Shown one piece after another: positions 1 through 8,700 of a stretch of DNA of 64,000 nucleotides (positions are counted from its first letter, which is position 1; each line of letters opens with the position of its first letter). The notes under the pieces were generated by a model. It was not told the DNA's origin. It saw nothing but the letters and a program-made list of their open reading frames with translations, and ran no database searches. The stretch is from Streptomyces changanensis (GTDB lineage: Bacteria; Actinomycetota; Actinomycetes; Streptomycetales; Streptomycetaceae): assembly GCF_024600715.1 (NCBI RefSeq), contig NZ_CP102332.1, positions 4,154,001-4,218,000 on the forward strand. The letters are read 5' to 3'. The translations under genes were made by a program, and so were the position numbers.

Positions 1-147
1 GGCGGCGGCAGCGGCGGCAGCGGGGGCGGTTCCGGCTCGTACTACTACGGCGGGTCCGCCAACAGCGGCAAGGTCGAGGGCGGCAGCTTCGACAAGGCGA
101 CCGTCCAGCGCGGCGGCTTCGGCTGCTCGGGCAGCGGCGGCGGCTGA
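1..147 (+). CDS. C-terminal end of a Gly/Ser-rich protein (partial)
   Basis: The window opens inside an open frame that ends with TGA at 145-147. The visible 48 residues are dominated by Gly and Ser, with a YYY patch and the ending VQRGGFGCSGSGGG. It lies 19 bp before the glutathionylspermidine-synthase homologue, so the two probably form an operon. In enterobacteria the YgiC homologue is preceded by ygiB, whose product has a GGFG-containing low-complexity tail, so this may be an equivalent partner. That link is inference from context only. The N-terminus lies outside the window and the function is unknown. Confidence 0.6.
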   Translation, partial: GGGSGGSGGGSGSYYYGGSANSGKVEGGSFDKATVQRGGFGCSGSGGG

Positions 148-166
148 CCGGCGGCGCGCGCACACC

Positions 167-1348
167 ATGGAACGCCACACCACCGAACCCCGCCCGGACT
201 GGCAGCGCATCGTCGAGGAGCAGGGCTGCGTCTACCCGCTGACCCGGCACCCGGACGGCTCGCTGCGCCCGTACTGGGACGAGTCCGCGTACTACTCCTT
301 CACCCTCCCCGAGGTCGAGGCGCTGGAGGAGGTCGTCGAGGAGCTGCACGCCATGTGCCTGGCGGCGGCCGCGCACATCGTCGAGCGCGACCGGTTCGCC
401 GACCTCGGCATCACCGACCCGCGCCTGGCCGGCCTCGTCGCCGAGTCGTGGCACCGGCGCGCCGAACTGCCGTCGCTGTACGGAAGGTTCGACCTGCGGT
501 ACGACGGCCGGGGCCCGGCGAAGATGCTGGAGTACAACGCCGACACCCCCACCTCGCTCGTCGAGGCGGCCAGCCCGCAGTGGTTCTGGATGGAGGAGCG
601 GTTCCCCGGCGCCGACCAGTGGAACTCGCTCCACGAGCGGCTCGTCGACGCGTGGCGGCGGCAGGCCCGCCTGCTGCCGCCCGGCCCGCTGCACTTCGCG
701 CACTCCGACGGCGACGAGATCGGCGAGGACCTGATGACCGTCGCCTACCTGCGCGAGACCGCCGAGCAGGCCGGCATCACCACCGAGGCGCTGTCGGTGG
801 AGCGGATCGGCTGGGACCGGCTGTCGGGCCGCTTCGTCGACGACCGGCTGCGGTACATCCGCAGCTGCTTCAAGCTCTACCCGTGGGAGTGGCTGGTCAC
901 GGACGCGTTCGGCCCGCACGTCCTGGACACCCTCGACAACGGCGGCGGCACGGGCAGCACCTGCTGGATCGAACCGGCGTGGAAGATGCTGCTGTCCAAC
1001 AAGGCGCTGCTGGCCGTCCTGTGGGAGCTCTACCCGGGCCACCCCAACCTCCTGCCCGCCTACCTCGACGGCCCGCGCGAGCTGGCCGCCGAGGGCGGGT
1101 ACGCCGCCAAGCCGCTGCTGGGCCGGGAGGGCGCCGGCGTCACCCTCCACGAGCCGGGCGCCGACCCGGTGCTCCGCCCGGAGCCGTGCTGCTACCAGCA
1201 GCTCGCCCCGCTGCCCGACTTCGACGGCAACCGCGTGGTGCTGGGCGCCTGGGTGGTCGAGGACGAGGCCGCCGGGCTCGGCATCCGCGAGTCCTCCGGC
1301 CCCGTCACCGACACCTACGCCCGCTTCCTGCCCCACGTCATCCTCTAG
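167..1348 (+). CDS. Glutathionylspermidine synthase family protein (YgiC/YjfC-like)
   Basis: The 393-residue product looks like the GSP_synth (ATP-grasp) family that includes E. coli YgiC and YjfC and the synthetase half of Gss. Recognisable stretches are LEYNADTPTSL near residue 125, a phosphate-contacting region AKPLLGREGAG near 325, and the C-terminal YARFLPHVIL. Gss joins glutathione to spermidine using ATP; the stand-alone homologues have no firmly assigned substrate, and actinobacteria use mycothiol rather than glutathione, so the true substrate is open. Cytoplasmic. It follows the Gly-rich gene by 19 bp and converges on rocD. The ATG at 167 is the first plausible start. Confidence 0.85.
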   Translation: MERHTTEPRPDWQRIVEEQGCVYPLTRHPDGSLRPYWDESAYYSFTLPEVEALEEVVEELHAMCLAAAAHIVERDRFADLGITDPRLAGLVAESWHRRAELPSLYGRFDLRYDGRGPAKMLEYNADTPTSLVEAASPQWFWMEERFPGADQWNSLHERLVDAWRRQARLLPPGPLHFAHSDGDEIGEDLMTVAYLRETAEQAGITTEALSVERIGWDRLSGRFVDDRLRYIRSCFKLYPWEWLVTDAFGPHVLDTLDNGGGTGSTCWIEPAWKMLLSNKALLAVLWELYPGHPNLLPAYLDGPRELAAEGGYAAKPLLGREGAGVTLHEPGADPVLRPEPCCYQQLAPLPDFDGNRVVLGAWVVEDEAAGLGIRESSGPVTDTYARFLPHVIL

Positions 1349-1424
1349 ACGGGCCCGCCGACCGCACGGGCCCGCCGACCGCACGGGCCCGCCGACCGCA
1401 CGGGCCCGCCGACCGCACGGGCCC
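1349..1424. repeat. 17-bp tandem repeat, four copies plus a partial fifth
   Basis: The unit acgggcccgccgaccgc is repeated four times without change from 1349 to 1416, directly after the TAG stop, and a fifth copy breaks off at 1424. It lies in the gap between two convergent genes just before a hairpin. The exact identity of the copies suggests recent slippage or expansion. Confidence 0.95.
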
Positions 1425-1431
1425 GGCACCC

Positions 1432-1458
1432 GCGACCGGCCCCGCCGGGGGCGGTCGC
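1432..1458. terminator. Hairpin between convergent genes
   Basis: GCGACC and GGTCGC arms enclose a GCCCC/GGGGC inner stem, giving a GC-rich hairpin in the 134-bp gap between the converging ends of the synthetase gene and rocD. There is no T-run, as is usual in Streptomyces. Likely a bidirectional terminator. Confidence 0.5.
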
Positions 1459-1482
1459 GGTCGCCGGGCCCGTCTGCGGCCG

Positions 1483-2688
1483 TCAGACCGCGAGCACCTC
1501 CCGCAGCTGCTCCAGGCCCCAGTCCAGGTCCTCCTTGGAGATCACCAGCGGGGGCGCGATGCGGATGGTCGAGCCGTGGGTGTCCTTCACGAGCACCCCG
1601 CGCGCCATCAGCCGCTCGGAGACCTCACGCCCCGTCCCCCGGCCGGGGTCCAGGTCCACGCCGGCCCACAGGCCGCGCCCGCGCACCTCGCGCACCGCGC
1701 CCGGGCCGACCAGCAGGTTCAGCTCCCGGTGCAGGTGGTCGCCGAGTTCGGCCGCCCGCTGCTGGTACTCGCCGGTGCGCAGCATCGCCAGCACCTCCAG
1801 CGCCACCGCGCAGGCCAGCGGGTTCCCGCCGAACGTCGAACCGTGCTCGCCCGGCCGGTGCACGCCCAACACCTCCGCGCTCGACACGACCGCCGACACG
1901 GGGACGACCCCGCCGCCCAGCGCCTTCCCGAGCAGGTACATGTCGGGGACGACGCCCTCGTGTTCGCACGCGAAGGACCGGCCGGTGCGGCCGAGGCCCG
2001 ACTGGATCTCGTCCGCGACGAACAGCACGCCCCGCTCGCGGGTCAGCTCCCGCACGCCCGCCAGGTAGCCGGGCGGGGGCACCAGCACGCCCGCCTCGCC
2101 CTGGATCGGCTCCAGCAGCACGGCCACCGTCTCGTCGGTCACCGCCGCCGCCAGCGCCTGAAGGTCGCCGTACGGGACGACGTCGAAGCCCGGCGTGTAC
2201 GGGCCGTGGTCCTCGCGCGCCTCGGGGTCCGTGGAGAAGCTGACGACGGTCGTCGTGCGGCCGTGGAAGTTGCCCGCCGCCACGACGATCCGCGCGGCGC
2301 CGTCCGGGACGCCCTTGACCCGGTAGCCCCACTTGCGGGCGGTCTTCACGGCGGTCTCCACCGCCTCCGCCCCGGTGTTCATGGGCAGCACCGTCTCCAT
2401 GCCGCAGAACTCCGCGAGCTGCGTGCAGAAGTCGGCGAACCGGTCGTGGTGGAAGGCGCGCGACGTCAGCGTCACGCGGTCCAGCTGCGCCTTGGCGGCT
2501 TCGATCAGACGGCGGTTGCCGTGGCCGAAGTTGAGCGCCGAGTAGCCGGCGAGCAGGTCGAGGTAGCGCCGCCCCTCGACATCCGTCATCCACGCGCCCT
2601 CCGCCGTCGCCACGACCACGGGCAGCGGGTGGTAGTTGTGCGCGCTGTGCGCCTCGGCGGCAGCGATCGCGTCCTGCGTTCTCGACAC
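1483..2688 (-). CDS. rocD: Ornithine aminotransferase
   Basis: Class III PLP-dependent aminotransferase that converts ornithine and 2-oxoglutarate to glutamate semialdehyde and glutamate, linking arginine/ornithine catabolism to proline and glutamate. Family signatures visible are AEAHSAHNYHPLPVV at the N-terminus, NTGAEAVETAVKTARKW, NFHGRTTTVVSFS, the VADEIQSGLGRTG region with the PLP-contacting Asp, and LLGKALGGGVVPVSAV with the Schiff-base Lys. About 401 residues, the usual length. I chose the GTG at 2688 because GGAG sits 5 nt upstream; an in-frame ATG at 2706 has a poorer ribosome-binding site. It is divergent from glyA, with a 222-bp intergenic region. Confidence 0.92.
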   Translation of the reverse strand: MSRTQDAIAAAEAHSAHNYHPLPVVVATAEGAWMTDVEGRRYLDLLAGYSALNFGHGNRRLIEAAKAQLDRVTLTSRAFHHDRFADFCTQLAEFCGMETVLPMNTGAEAVETAVKTARKWGYRVKGVPDGAARIVVAAGNFHGRTTTVVSFSTDPEAREDHGPYTPGFDVVPYGDLQALAAAVTDETVAVLLEPIQGEAGVLVPPPGYLAGVRELTRERGVLFVADEIQSGLGRTGRSFACEHEGVVPDMYLLGKALGGGVVPVSAVVSSAEVLGVHRPGEHGSTFGGNPLACAVALEVLAMLRTGEYQQRAAELGDHLHRELNLLVGPGAVREVRGRGLWAGVDLDPGRGTGREVSERLMARGVLVKDTHGSTIRIAPPLVISKEDLDWGLEQLREVLAV

Positions 2689-2774
2689 GGGGTCTCCGTT
2701 CGTCATCGTACGGCCGGTCGTCTCTATCGTCGCTCGCCGCGGGACCGGGGAAACCTGGCCCCGCGCGGCGCCGA

Positions 2775-2780
2775 TAGGGT
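2775..2780 (+). promoter_or_regulatory. Candidate -10 box of glyA
   Basis: TAGGGT fits the actinobacterial TANNNT pattern and is placed so that transcription would begin about 2786, at the 5' edge of the riboswitch aptamer. No convincing -35 was found. Confidence 0.4.
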
Positions 2781-2782
2781 GG

Positions 2783-2868
2783 ACGGTACGCGCGGCGACT
2801 GGCGTACGGGGAAGCGACCCCGGGGGAGCCGTGCGCGGCAGACCGCACGGGGAGCCGCCCGCCTGGGC
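2783..2868 (+). ncRNA. ZTP/ZMP riboswitch (pfl motif) upstream of glyA
   Basis: The leader contains the hallmark pieces of the pfl/ZTP aptamer in the right order: GCGACTGGCG at 2794-2803, a short hairpin CGGGG/CCCCG, then GGGGAGC, and the near-invariant CCGCCTGGGC at 2859-2868. Pairing between the GTACGCG side and CGTGCGC can form the first stem. This class senses the purine intermediates ZMP/ZTP, which build up when 10-formyl-tetrahydrofolate is short. glyA, which makes one-carbon folate, is a classic target. The aptamer ends about 40 nt before the start codon; a C5G5 stretch just after it could be part of the switching platform, which is inference. Confidence 0.88.
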
Positions 2869-2910
2869 CCCCGGGGGACGACACCCGAGCTGCCCACCCC
2901 GGAGGACGCC

Positions 2911-4296
2911 ATGACCGGACCCGCCACGCCCACCCCCGCCCGCCCCGCGGCACCCGACGGACCGCACGCCGGAACGGCCACGACGGCCACCGCGGCACCC
3001 GCCGGACCGCACCCCGCGACGGCCGCCGCGGCGCCCGCGGCCGCGCACCCCGCGCTCGCCGCGGGCGACCCCGAACTCGCCGCGCTCGTCCGCGCCGAGG
3101 AGCGTCTCCAGGCCGGGACGCTCCGCCTGATCCCCAGCGAGAACTACGTCTCCGCCGCCGTCCTGGAAGCCTCGGGCACGGTCCTGCAGAACAAGTACAG
3201 CGAGGGGTACCCCGGCCGCCGCTACTACGAGGGCCAGCAGGTCGTCGACCAGGTCGAGCGGCTCGCCGTGGCCCGCGCCAAGGCCGTCTTCGGCACCGAC
3301 CACGCCAACGTCCAGCCCTACTCCGGCTCGCCCGCCAACCTCGCCGTGTACCTCGCCTTCGCCCGCCCCGGCGACACCGTCATGGGCATGGCCCTGCCCA
3401 TGGGCGGCCACCTCACCCACGGCTGGGGCGTCTCCGCCACCGGCACCTGGTTCCGCGGCGTGCAGTACGGCGTGCGCCGTGACACCGGCCTCGTCGACCT
3501 CGACCAGGTCCGCGACCTCGCCCTGAAGGAGCGGCCGAAGGTGATCTTCTGCGGCGGCACGGCCCTGCCCCGCACGATCGACTTCGCCGCGTTCGCGGAG
3601 ATCGCCCGGGAGACCGGCGCCGTCCTCGTGGCGGACATCGCGCACATCGCCGGCCTCGTCGCCGGCGGCGCGCACCCCTCGCCCGTGCCGCACGTCGACG
3701 TCGTCTCCACGACCACCCACAAGACCCTGCGCGGCCCGCGCGGCGCGATGCTGATGTGCCGCGAGGAGCACGCCAAGGCGATCGACAAGGCGGTCTTCCC
3801 CGGCCTGCAGGGCGGCCCCCACAACCAGACGACCGCCGCCATCGCGGTCGCCCTCCGCGAGGCCGCCCAGCCGTCCTTCCGCACCTACGCCCACCGGGTC
3901 GTCGCCAACGCCCGCGCCCTCGCCGACGCCCTCCTCGCCCGCGGCTTCGACCTCGTGTCGGGCGGCACGGACAACCACCTCGTCCTCATCGACCTCACCG
4001 GCCGGGACGTCCCCGGCAAGATTGCCGCGAAGGCCCTCGACCGGGCGGGCCTCGTCGTGAACTACAACACGGTCCCGTACGACCCGAGGAAGCCCTTCGA
4101 CCCCTCCGGCATCCGCATCGGCACCCCCTCGCTCACCTCGCGCGGACTCGGGCCGGAGCACATGGAGACCGTCGCCGACTGGCTCGACCGGGGCGTCGCC
4201 GCAGCACACGCGGGCGACGAGGACGCCCTCGCGGCGATCCGCGCCGAAGTGGCCGACCTCATGGCCCGCCACCCGGCGCCCGGCATCCCCGCCTGA
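2911..4296 (+). CDS. glyA: Serine hydroxymethyltransferase
   Basis: PLP enzyme interconverting serine plus tetrahydrofolate with glycine plus 5,10-methylene-tetrahydrofolate, the main one-carbon entry point. Motifs: LRLIPSENYVS, NKYSEGYPGRRYYEGQ, the VSTTTHKTLRGPRG segment with the Schiff-base Lys at about residue 271, and GTPSLTSRG near the C-terminus. Length is 461 residues, roughly 40 longer than typical because of an Ala/Pro-rich N-terminal extension before LAAGDPELAALV. The ATG at 2911 has GGAGG 5 nt upstream. Expression is probably controlled by the ZTP riboswitch in its leader. A terminator hairpin follows. Confidence 0.95.
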   Translation: MTGPATPTPARPAAPDGPHAGTATTATAAPAGPHPATAAAAPAAAHPALAAGDPELAALVRAEERLQAGTLRLIPSENYVSAAVLEASGTVLQNKYSEGYPGRRYYEGQQVVDQVERLAVARAKAVFGTDHANVQPYSGSPANLAVYLAFARPGDTVMGMALPMGGHLTHGWGVSATGTWFRGVQYGVRRDTGLVDLDQVRDLALKERPKVIFCGGTALPRTIDFAAFAEIARETGAVLVADIAHIAGLVAGGAHPSPVPHVDVVSTTTHKTLRGPRGAMLMCREEHAKAIDKAVFPGLQGGPHNQTTAAIAVALREAAQPSFRTYAHRVVANARALADALLARGFDLVSGGTDNHLVLIDLTGRDVPGKIAAKALDRAGLVVNYNTVPYDPRKPFDPSGIRIGTPSLTSRGLGPEHMETVADWLDRGVAAAHAGDEDALAAIRAEVADLMARHPAPGIPA

Positions 4297-5409
<1,113 letters not shown>

Positions 5410-5530
5410 GGCCGGACGGCTCTGGCCACGGGAGGGGTCGAGGCGCCACACTGGCGACCGCATCGTGGTGCGACCGCAGCGCCCGCAGCGCATGGACGAC
5501 CGTGGATGACCGAAGGATGAGGAGAACGAC

Positions 5531-6127
5531 GTGGGGACCGTAACGCTCGGCGTTTCGATCGCGGTCCCGGAGCCCTACGGCAGCCTGCTCCAGGAGCGGC
5601 GCGCGGGCTTCGGCGATGCCGCGGCCCACGGCATCCCCACGCACGTCACCCTGCTCCCGCCGACCGAGGTGGACGCCGGGCGGCTGCCGGAGATCCGTGC
5701 CCACCTGGCCGCGGTCGCGGCCGCCGGCCGGCCCTTCCCGATGCGGCTGAGCGGCACGGGCACGTTCCGGCCGCTCTCCCCGGTCGTCTTCGTCCAGGTC
5801 ATCGAGGGCGGCTCGGCCTGCGCCCGGCTCCAGCAGCGCATCCGCGACGCCTCCGGTCCGCTGGTGCGGGAGCTCCAGTTCCCGTACCACCCGCACGTCA
5901 CCGTCGCCCACGGCATCGCGGAGGAGGCGATGGACCGCGCCTACGCCGACCTCGCCGACTTCGAGGCGGAGTGGACGGTGTGCTCCTTCGCCCTCTACGA
6001 GCAGGGCGCCGACGCCGTGTGGCGCAAGCTGCACACGTACGACTTCGGCTCCGGCCGCCCCGCCGGGACGGTGCCCGCCCAGGGCTCACCGGTCGACCAG
6101 CCGGCCGTCACCCCGCACGGCGCCTGA
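5531..6127 (+). CDS. 2'-5' RNA ligase family (2H phosphoesterase) protein
   Basis: A 198-residue member of the 2H superfamily. Two HxT motifs stand at His38 (HVTLLPPT) and His122 (HPHVTVAHG), the pair of histidines that forms the active site. Family members hydrolyse or join 2'-5' or cyclic phosphodiester bonds in RNA or nucleotides; the substrate here is unknown. The start is GTG 5531, preceded by GAGGAGAACGAC. Position next to trpS hints at RNA metabolism but does not prove it. Confidence 0.85.
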   Translation: MGTVTLGVSIAVPEPYGSLLQERRAGFGDAAAHGIPTHVTLLPPTEVDAGRLPEIRAHLAAVAAAGRPFPMRLSGTGTFRPLSPVVFVQVIEGGSACARLQQRIRDASGPLVRELQFPYHPHVTVAHGIAEEAMDRAYADLADFEAEWTVCSFALYEQGADAVWRKLHTYDFGSGRPAGTVPAQGSPVDQPAVTPHGA

Positions 6128-6303
6128 CGGCCACCGGTCCCGCACGGCGCCGTCCGCCGCCCGCCGCCACCTCCGCACGGCGCCGGCCGCCGCCCCGGCC
6201 GGCCGCCGCCCCCGCGGGGCCGTTGGCGCCCGGATCGGGGCGCCCGCCGGATCCGGTCGTGCCCGCCCGCGGTGGCGCGGCCGTCCGGTGGTAGGCGTAC
6301 GCC

Positions 6304-7197
6304 ATGGACTGGCTCACCAAGCTCCCCGTCATCGGCCCGTGGGCCGTCCGGCTCACGCGCACCCACACCTGGCGCGCCTACGAGGCCCTGGACCGGTCCC
6401 ACTGGTCCCGGCTGGCCGCCGCGATCACCTTCATCAGCTTCCTCTCCCTCTTCCCCCTGATCACCCTCGGCGCCGCCGTCGGCGCCGCCCTCCTCAGCGA
6501 CGACGGGCTGCGCTCGGTCGAGGAGAAGATCAGCGAGCAGGTGCCGGGCATCTCCGACCAGCTGGACATCGGCGCCCTCGTCGCCAACGCCGGCACGGTC
6601 GGCCTGGTCGCCGGCGGGGTGCTGCTCTTCACCGGTGTCGGCTGGGTCGGCTCGATGCGCGAGTGCCTGCGCGTGGTGTGGGGGTGCGACGACGCCGACG
6701 ACGGCAACCCGATCGTCCGCAAGGGCAAGGACGCCCTGCTCCTGCTGGGCCTCGGCGGCACGGCCCTAACCTCGCTCGCCGCCTCCACGCTCGGCTCCAC
6801 CGCCGTCGGCTGGACCGCCGAGCGGCTCGGCATCCCCGACGGCGGCGCCGGCGGGGTCCTGCTGCAGACGGCGGCGCTCGCCATCGCCGTGCTCGCCGAC
6901 TTCCTGCTCCTGCTGTACCTGCTGACGCTGCTGCCCGGCGTGGAGCCGCCCCGCCGCGACCTGGTGATCGCGGCGCTGATCGGCGCGGTCGGCTTCGAGC
7001 TGCTGAAGCTGCTGCTCGGCGGCTACATGGCGGGCGTGGCCGGGAAGTCGATGTACGGGGCGTTCGGCGTGCCCGTCGCCCTGCTGCTGTGGATGAGCCT
7101 CACCGCCAGGCTCCTGCTGTTCTGCGCAGCCTGGTCGGCCACCGGGCGGCGGGACGGGGCCGCCGCTACCCCCTGCGGACCGGCCACCGGCGGTTGA
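6304..7197 (+). CDS. YihY/virulence factor BrkB family membrane protein
   Basis: Integral membrane protein of 297 residues with about six hydrophobic segments. The first follows RSHWSRLAAAITFISFLSLF, the family-typical entry helix. These proteins were once annotated as RNase BN, which is now considered wrong; their function is unknown. The 3' end runs 32 bp into the 3' end of the convergent carboxypeptidase gene. The 176-bp gap upstream holds three near-copies of CCGCACGGCGCC. Confidence 0.85.
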   Translation: MDWLTKLPVIGPWAVRLTRTHTWRAYEALDRSHWSRLAAAITFISFLSLFPLITLGAAVGAALLSDDGLRSVEEKISEQVPGISDQLDIGALVANAGTVGLVAGGVLLFTGVGWVGSMRECLRVVWGCDDADDGNPIVRKGKDALLLLGLGGTALTSLAASTLGSTAVGWTAERLGIPDGGAGGVLLQTAALAIAVLADFLLLLYLLTLLPGVEPPRRDLVIAALIGAVGFELLKLLLGGYMAGVAGKSMYGAFGVPVALLLWMSLTARLLLFCAAWSATGRRDGAAATPCGPATGG

Positions 7198-8377
7198 TCA
7201 CGAAGACCGCGCCGCACAGCAGGACCAGCACGCCGCCGACGACCGCCAGGGCGATCCCCGCGCCGCTCGACCCGGCCTCGGCCCGGCCGGCGGGCGCCGC
7301 CTCGACGGGTCCGCCGCCGTCCGTGACGGGCGTGGGCATGGTCGTACCGGTCCGCGCGGACTTCGGCGGCACCAGCTCACCCACCGGCCGGACCTTCCCG
7401 GCCGCCGCGAAACCCCAGTCCAGCAGCCGCGCGGCCTCCTTGTAGACGGCGAACCGCTCTGTCGACGACGGGTTCATCACCGTCACCAGCAGCACCCTGC
7501 CGTTCCGCTCGGCCACCCCGGTGAAGGTGGACCCCGCGTGCGTGGTCGTGCCGTTCTTCACCCCGGCGATGCCCTTGTACGGCGCTATGCCGTAGGCCCC
7601 GGTCAGCAGCCGGTTGGTGTTCTGGATCTCGAAGGTGCCCCGCTTCGAGCCGGGCTTCTTCTCGCCGGGGAACTGCGTCCGCACGGTCGAGCAGTACGCG
7701 CGGAAGTCCGCGTTCTGCATGCCGCTGCGCGCGATCAGCGTCAGGTCGTACGCGGACGACACCTGCCCCTGGGCGTCGTACCCGTCGGGGGAGACGACGT
7801 CCGTGTCGAGCGCCTGGAGCTCGTCGGCCCGCTCGTTCATCTCCCGGACCGTCTTGGCGACGCCGCCGTTCATCTCCGCGAGGGCGTGGACGGCGTCGTT
7901 GCCGGACTTCAGGAAGACCCCGAGCCACAGGTCGTGGACCGTGTAGCTCTGCTTCTCCTTGATGCCGACGAGGCTGGAGCCCGCGCCGACCCGCGCCAGC
8001 TCGCCGGTGGACACCAGGTGCGTGCGCGTCTTCGGGAGCTTCGGGAGCAGGGTGTCGGCGAAGAGCATCTTCAGCGTGGAGGCGGGGGCGAGCCGCCAGT
8101 GCGCGTTGTGCGCGGCCAGCACGTCGCCGCTCTCGGCGTCCGCGACGATCCAGGACCGGCCGCTCAGCTCCTTCGGCAGGACCGGCGCCCCGCCCGCGAG
8201 CCGCACCTGCGTTCCCGGCTTGCCCAGCAACGCCCCGCCCACCGTCGACATGGCCGCCGGCGGCTTGGGGTGCGGCTTCGGCTGCGGGCTCGGCGCGGCG
8301 AGGGCGGGACCGGCGGCGGCGAGGGGGAGCAGCACGGCGGCGGCCACGGAGGCGGTGGCCTTCTTGAGAGCAAGCAC
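7166..8377 (-). CDS. D-alanyl-D-alanine carboxypeptidase (S11, low-molecular-weight PBP)
   Basis: Secreted, membrane-anchored peptidase trimming the terminal D-Ala of peptidoglycan stem peptides. Visible parts are a signal peptide (LKKATASVAAAVLLPLAAAG), the S-x-x-K motif STLK at Ser100-Lys103, SGND as the SxN motif, and VKNG where most family members have KTG. A Pro/Thr linker and a C-terminal membrane segment (VVGGVLVLLCGAVFVI) followed by RRWPVRR keep it on the outer face. I placed the start at GTG 8377, directly before the signal peptide. There is no Shine-Dalgarno sequence, but TACGTT lies 7 nt upstream, so the mRNA may be leaderless. About 403 residues. Confidence 0.88.
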   Translation of the reverse strand: MLALKKATASVAAAVLLPLAAAGPALAAPSPQPKPHPKPPAAMSTVGGALLGKPGTQVRLAGGAPVLPKELSGRSWIVADAESGDVLAAHNAHWRLAPASTLKMLFADTLLPKLPKTRTHLVSTGELARVGAGSSLVGIKEKQSYTVHDLWLGVFLKSGNDAVHALAEMNGGVAKTVREMNERADELQALDTDVVSPDGYDAQGQVSSAYDLTLIARSGMQNADFRAYCSTVRTQFPGEKKPGSKRGTFEIQNTNRLLTGAYGIAPYKGIAGVKNGTTTHAGSTFTGVAERNGRVLLVTVMNPSSTERFAVYKEAARLLDWGFAAAGKVRPVGELVPPKSARTGTTMPTPVTDGGGPVEAAPAGRAEAGSSGAGIALAVVGGVLVLLCGAVFVINRRWPVRRG

Positions 8378-8389
8378 GTTCGAGAACGT
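8376..8389. promoter_or_regulatory. 14-bp inverted repeat over the carboxypeptidase start
   Basis: ACGTTC-GA-GAACGT has 6-bp perfect arms and overlaps both the putative start codon and the space to the TACGTT -10 box (8390-8385) of the leftward gene. The placement would suit a repressor. No matching regulator is identified. Confidence 0.35.
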
Positions 8390-8438
8390 ACAACCACCCG
8401 GCTCGGCTCCCGACACCGGTGCACCGGATACTGGGGCC

Positions 8439-8690
8439 ATGAGACTCAGCCGCTCCGCCTCCTGGTTCCTGCTCGCGTTCGGGGTGTGGAGCTGGTTCAT
8501 CTGGATCACTTTCGTCAAGAACCTGTGGAACGACGCGAGTGGCCTCGCCTTCGACGACGCGGGTGACCCCACCGGATACTTCTGGGTTCATCTTCTGCTG
8601 GCCGTCACGTCCTTTCTCCTGGGGACGGCCATTGGCGTGATCGGGTTGCGCGGGGTGCGGGCCCTGCGGCGCGAACGCGACGAGAAGTAG
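8439..8690 (+). CDS. Small membrane protein (SCO4848 family)
   Basis: An 83-residue protein with two membrane segments (ASWFLLAFGVWSWFIWITFV and a second from WVHLLLAVTSFLLGTAIGVI) and a basic tail ending RRERDEK. It matches a small family I know only from Streptomyces and relatives; the function is unknown. It is divergent from the carboxypeptidase, and the metallophosphoesterase follows after 10 bp, so these two probably form an operon. GATACT lies 6 nt before the ATG and no Shine-Dalgarno is seen, so a leaderless mRNA is possible. Confidence 0.8.
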   Translation: MRLSRSASWFLLAFGVWSWFIWITFVKNLWNDASGLAFDDAGDPTGYFWVHLLLAVTSFLLGTAIGVIGLRGVRALRRERDEK

Positions 8691-8700
8691 GAGGGCGGTC

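Noticed and set aside
355..2900. Long Arg/Ala/Pro-rich frame running in phase with glyA from 355
   Set aside because: It is the open shadow frame of the synthetase and rocD genes; the real glyA start is ATG 2911 with GGAGG. The upstream part lacks family similarity and would cross the riboswitch.
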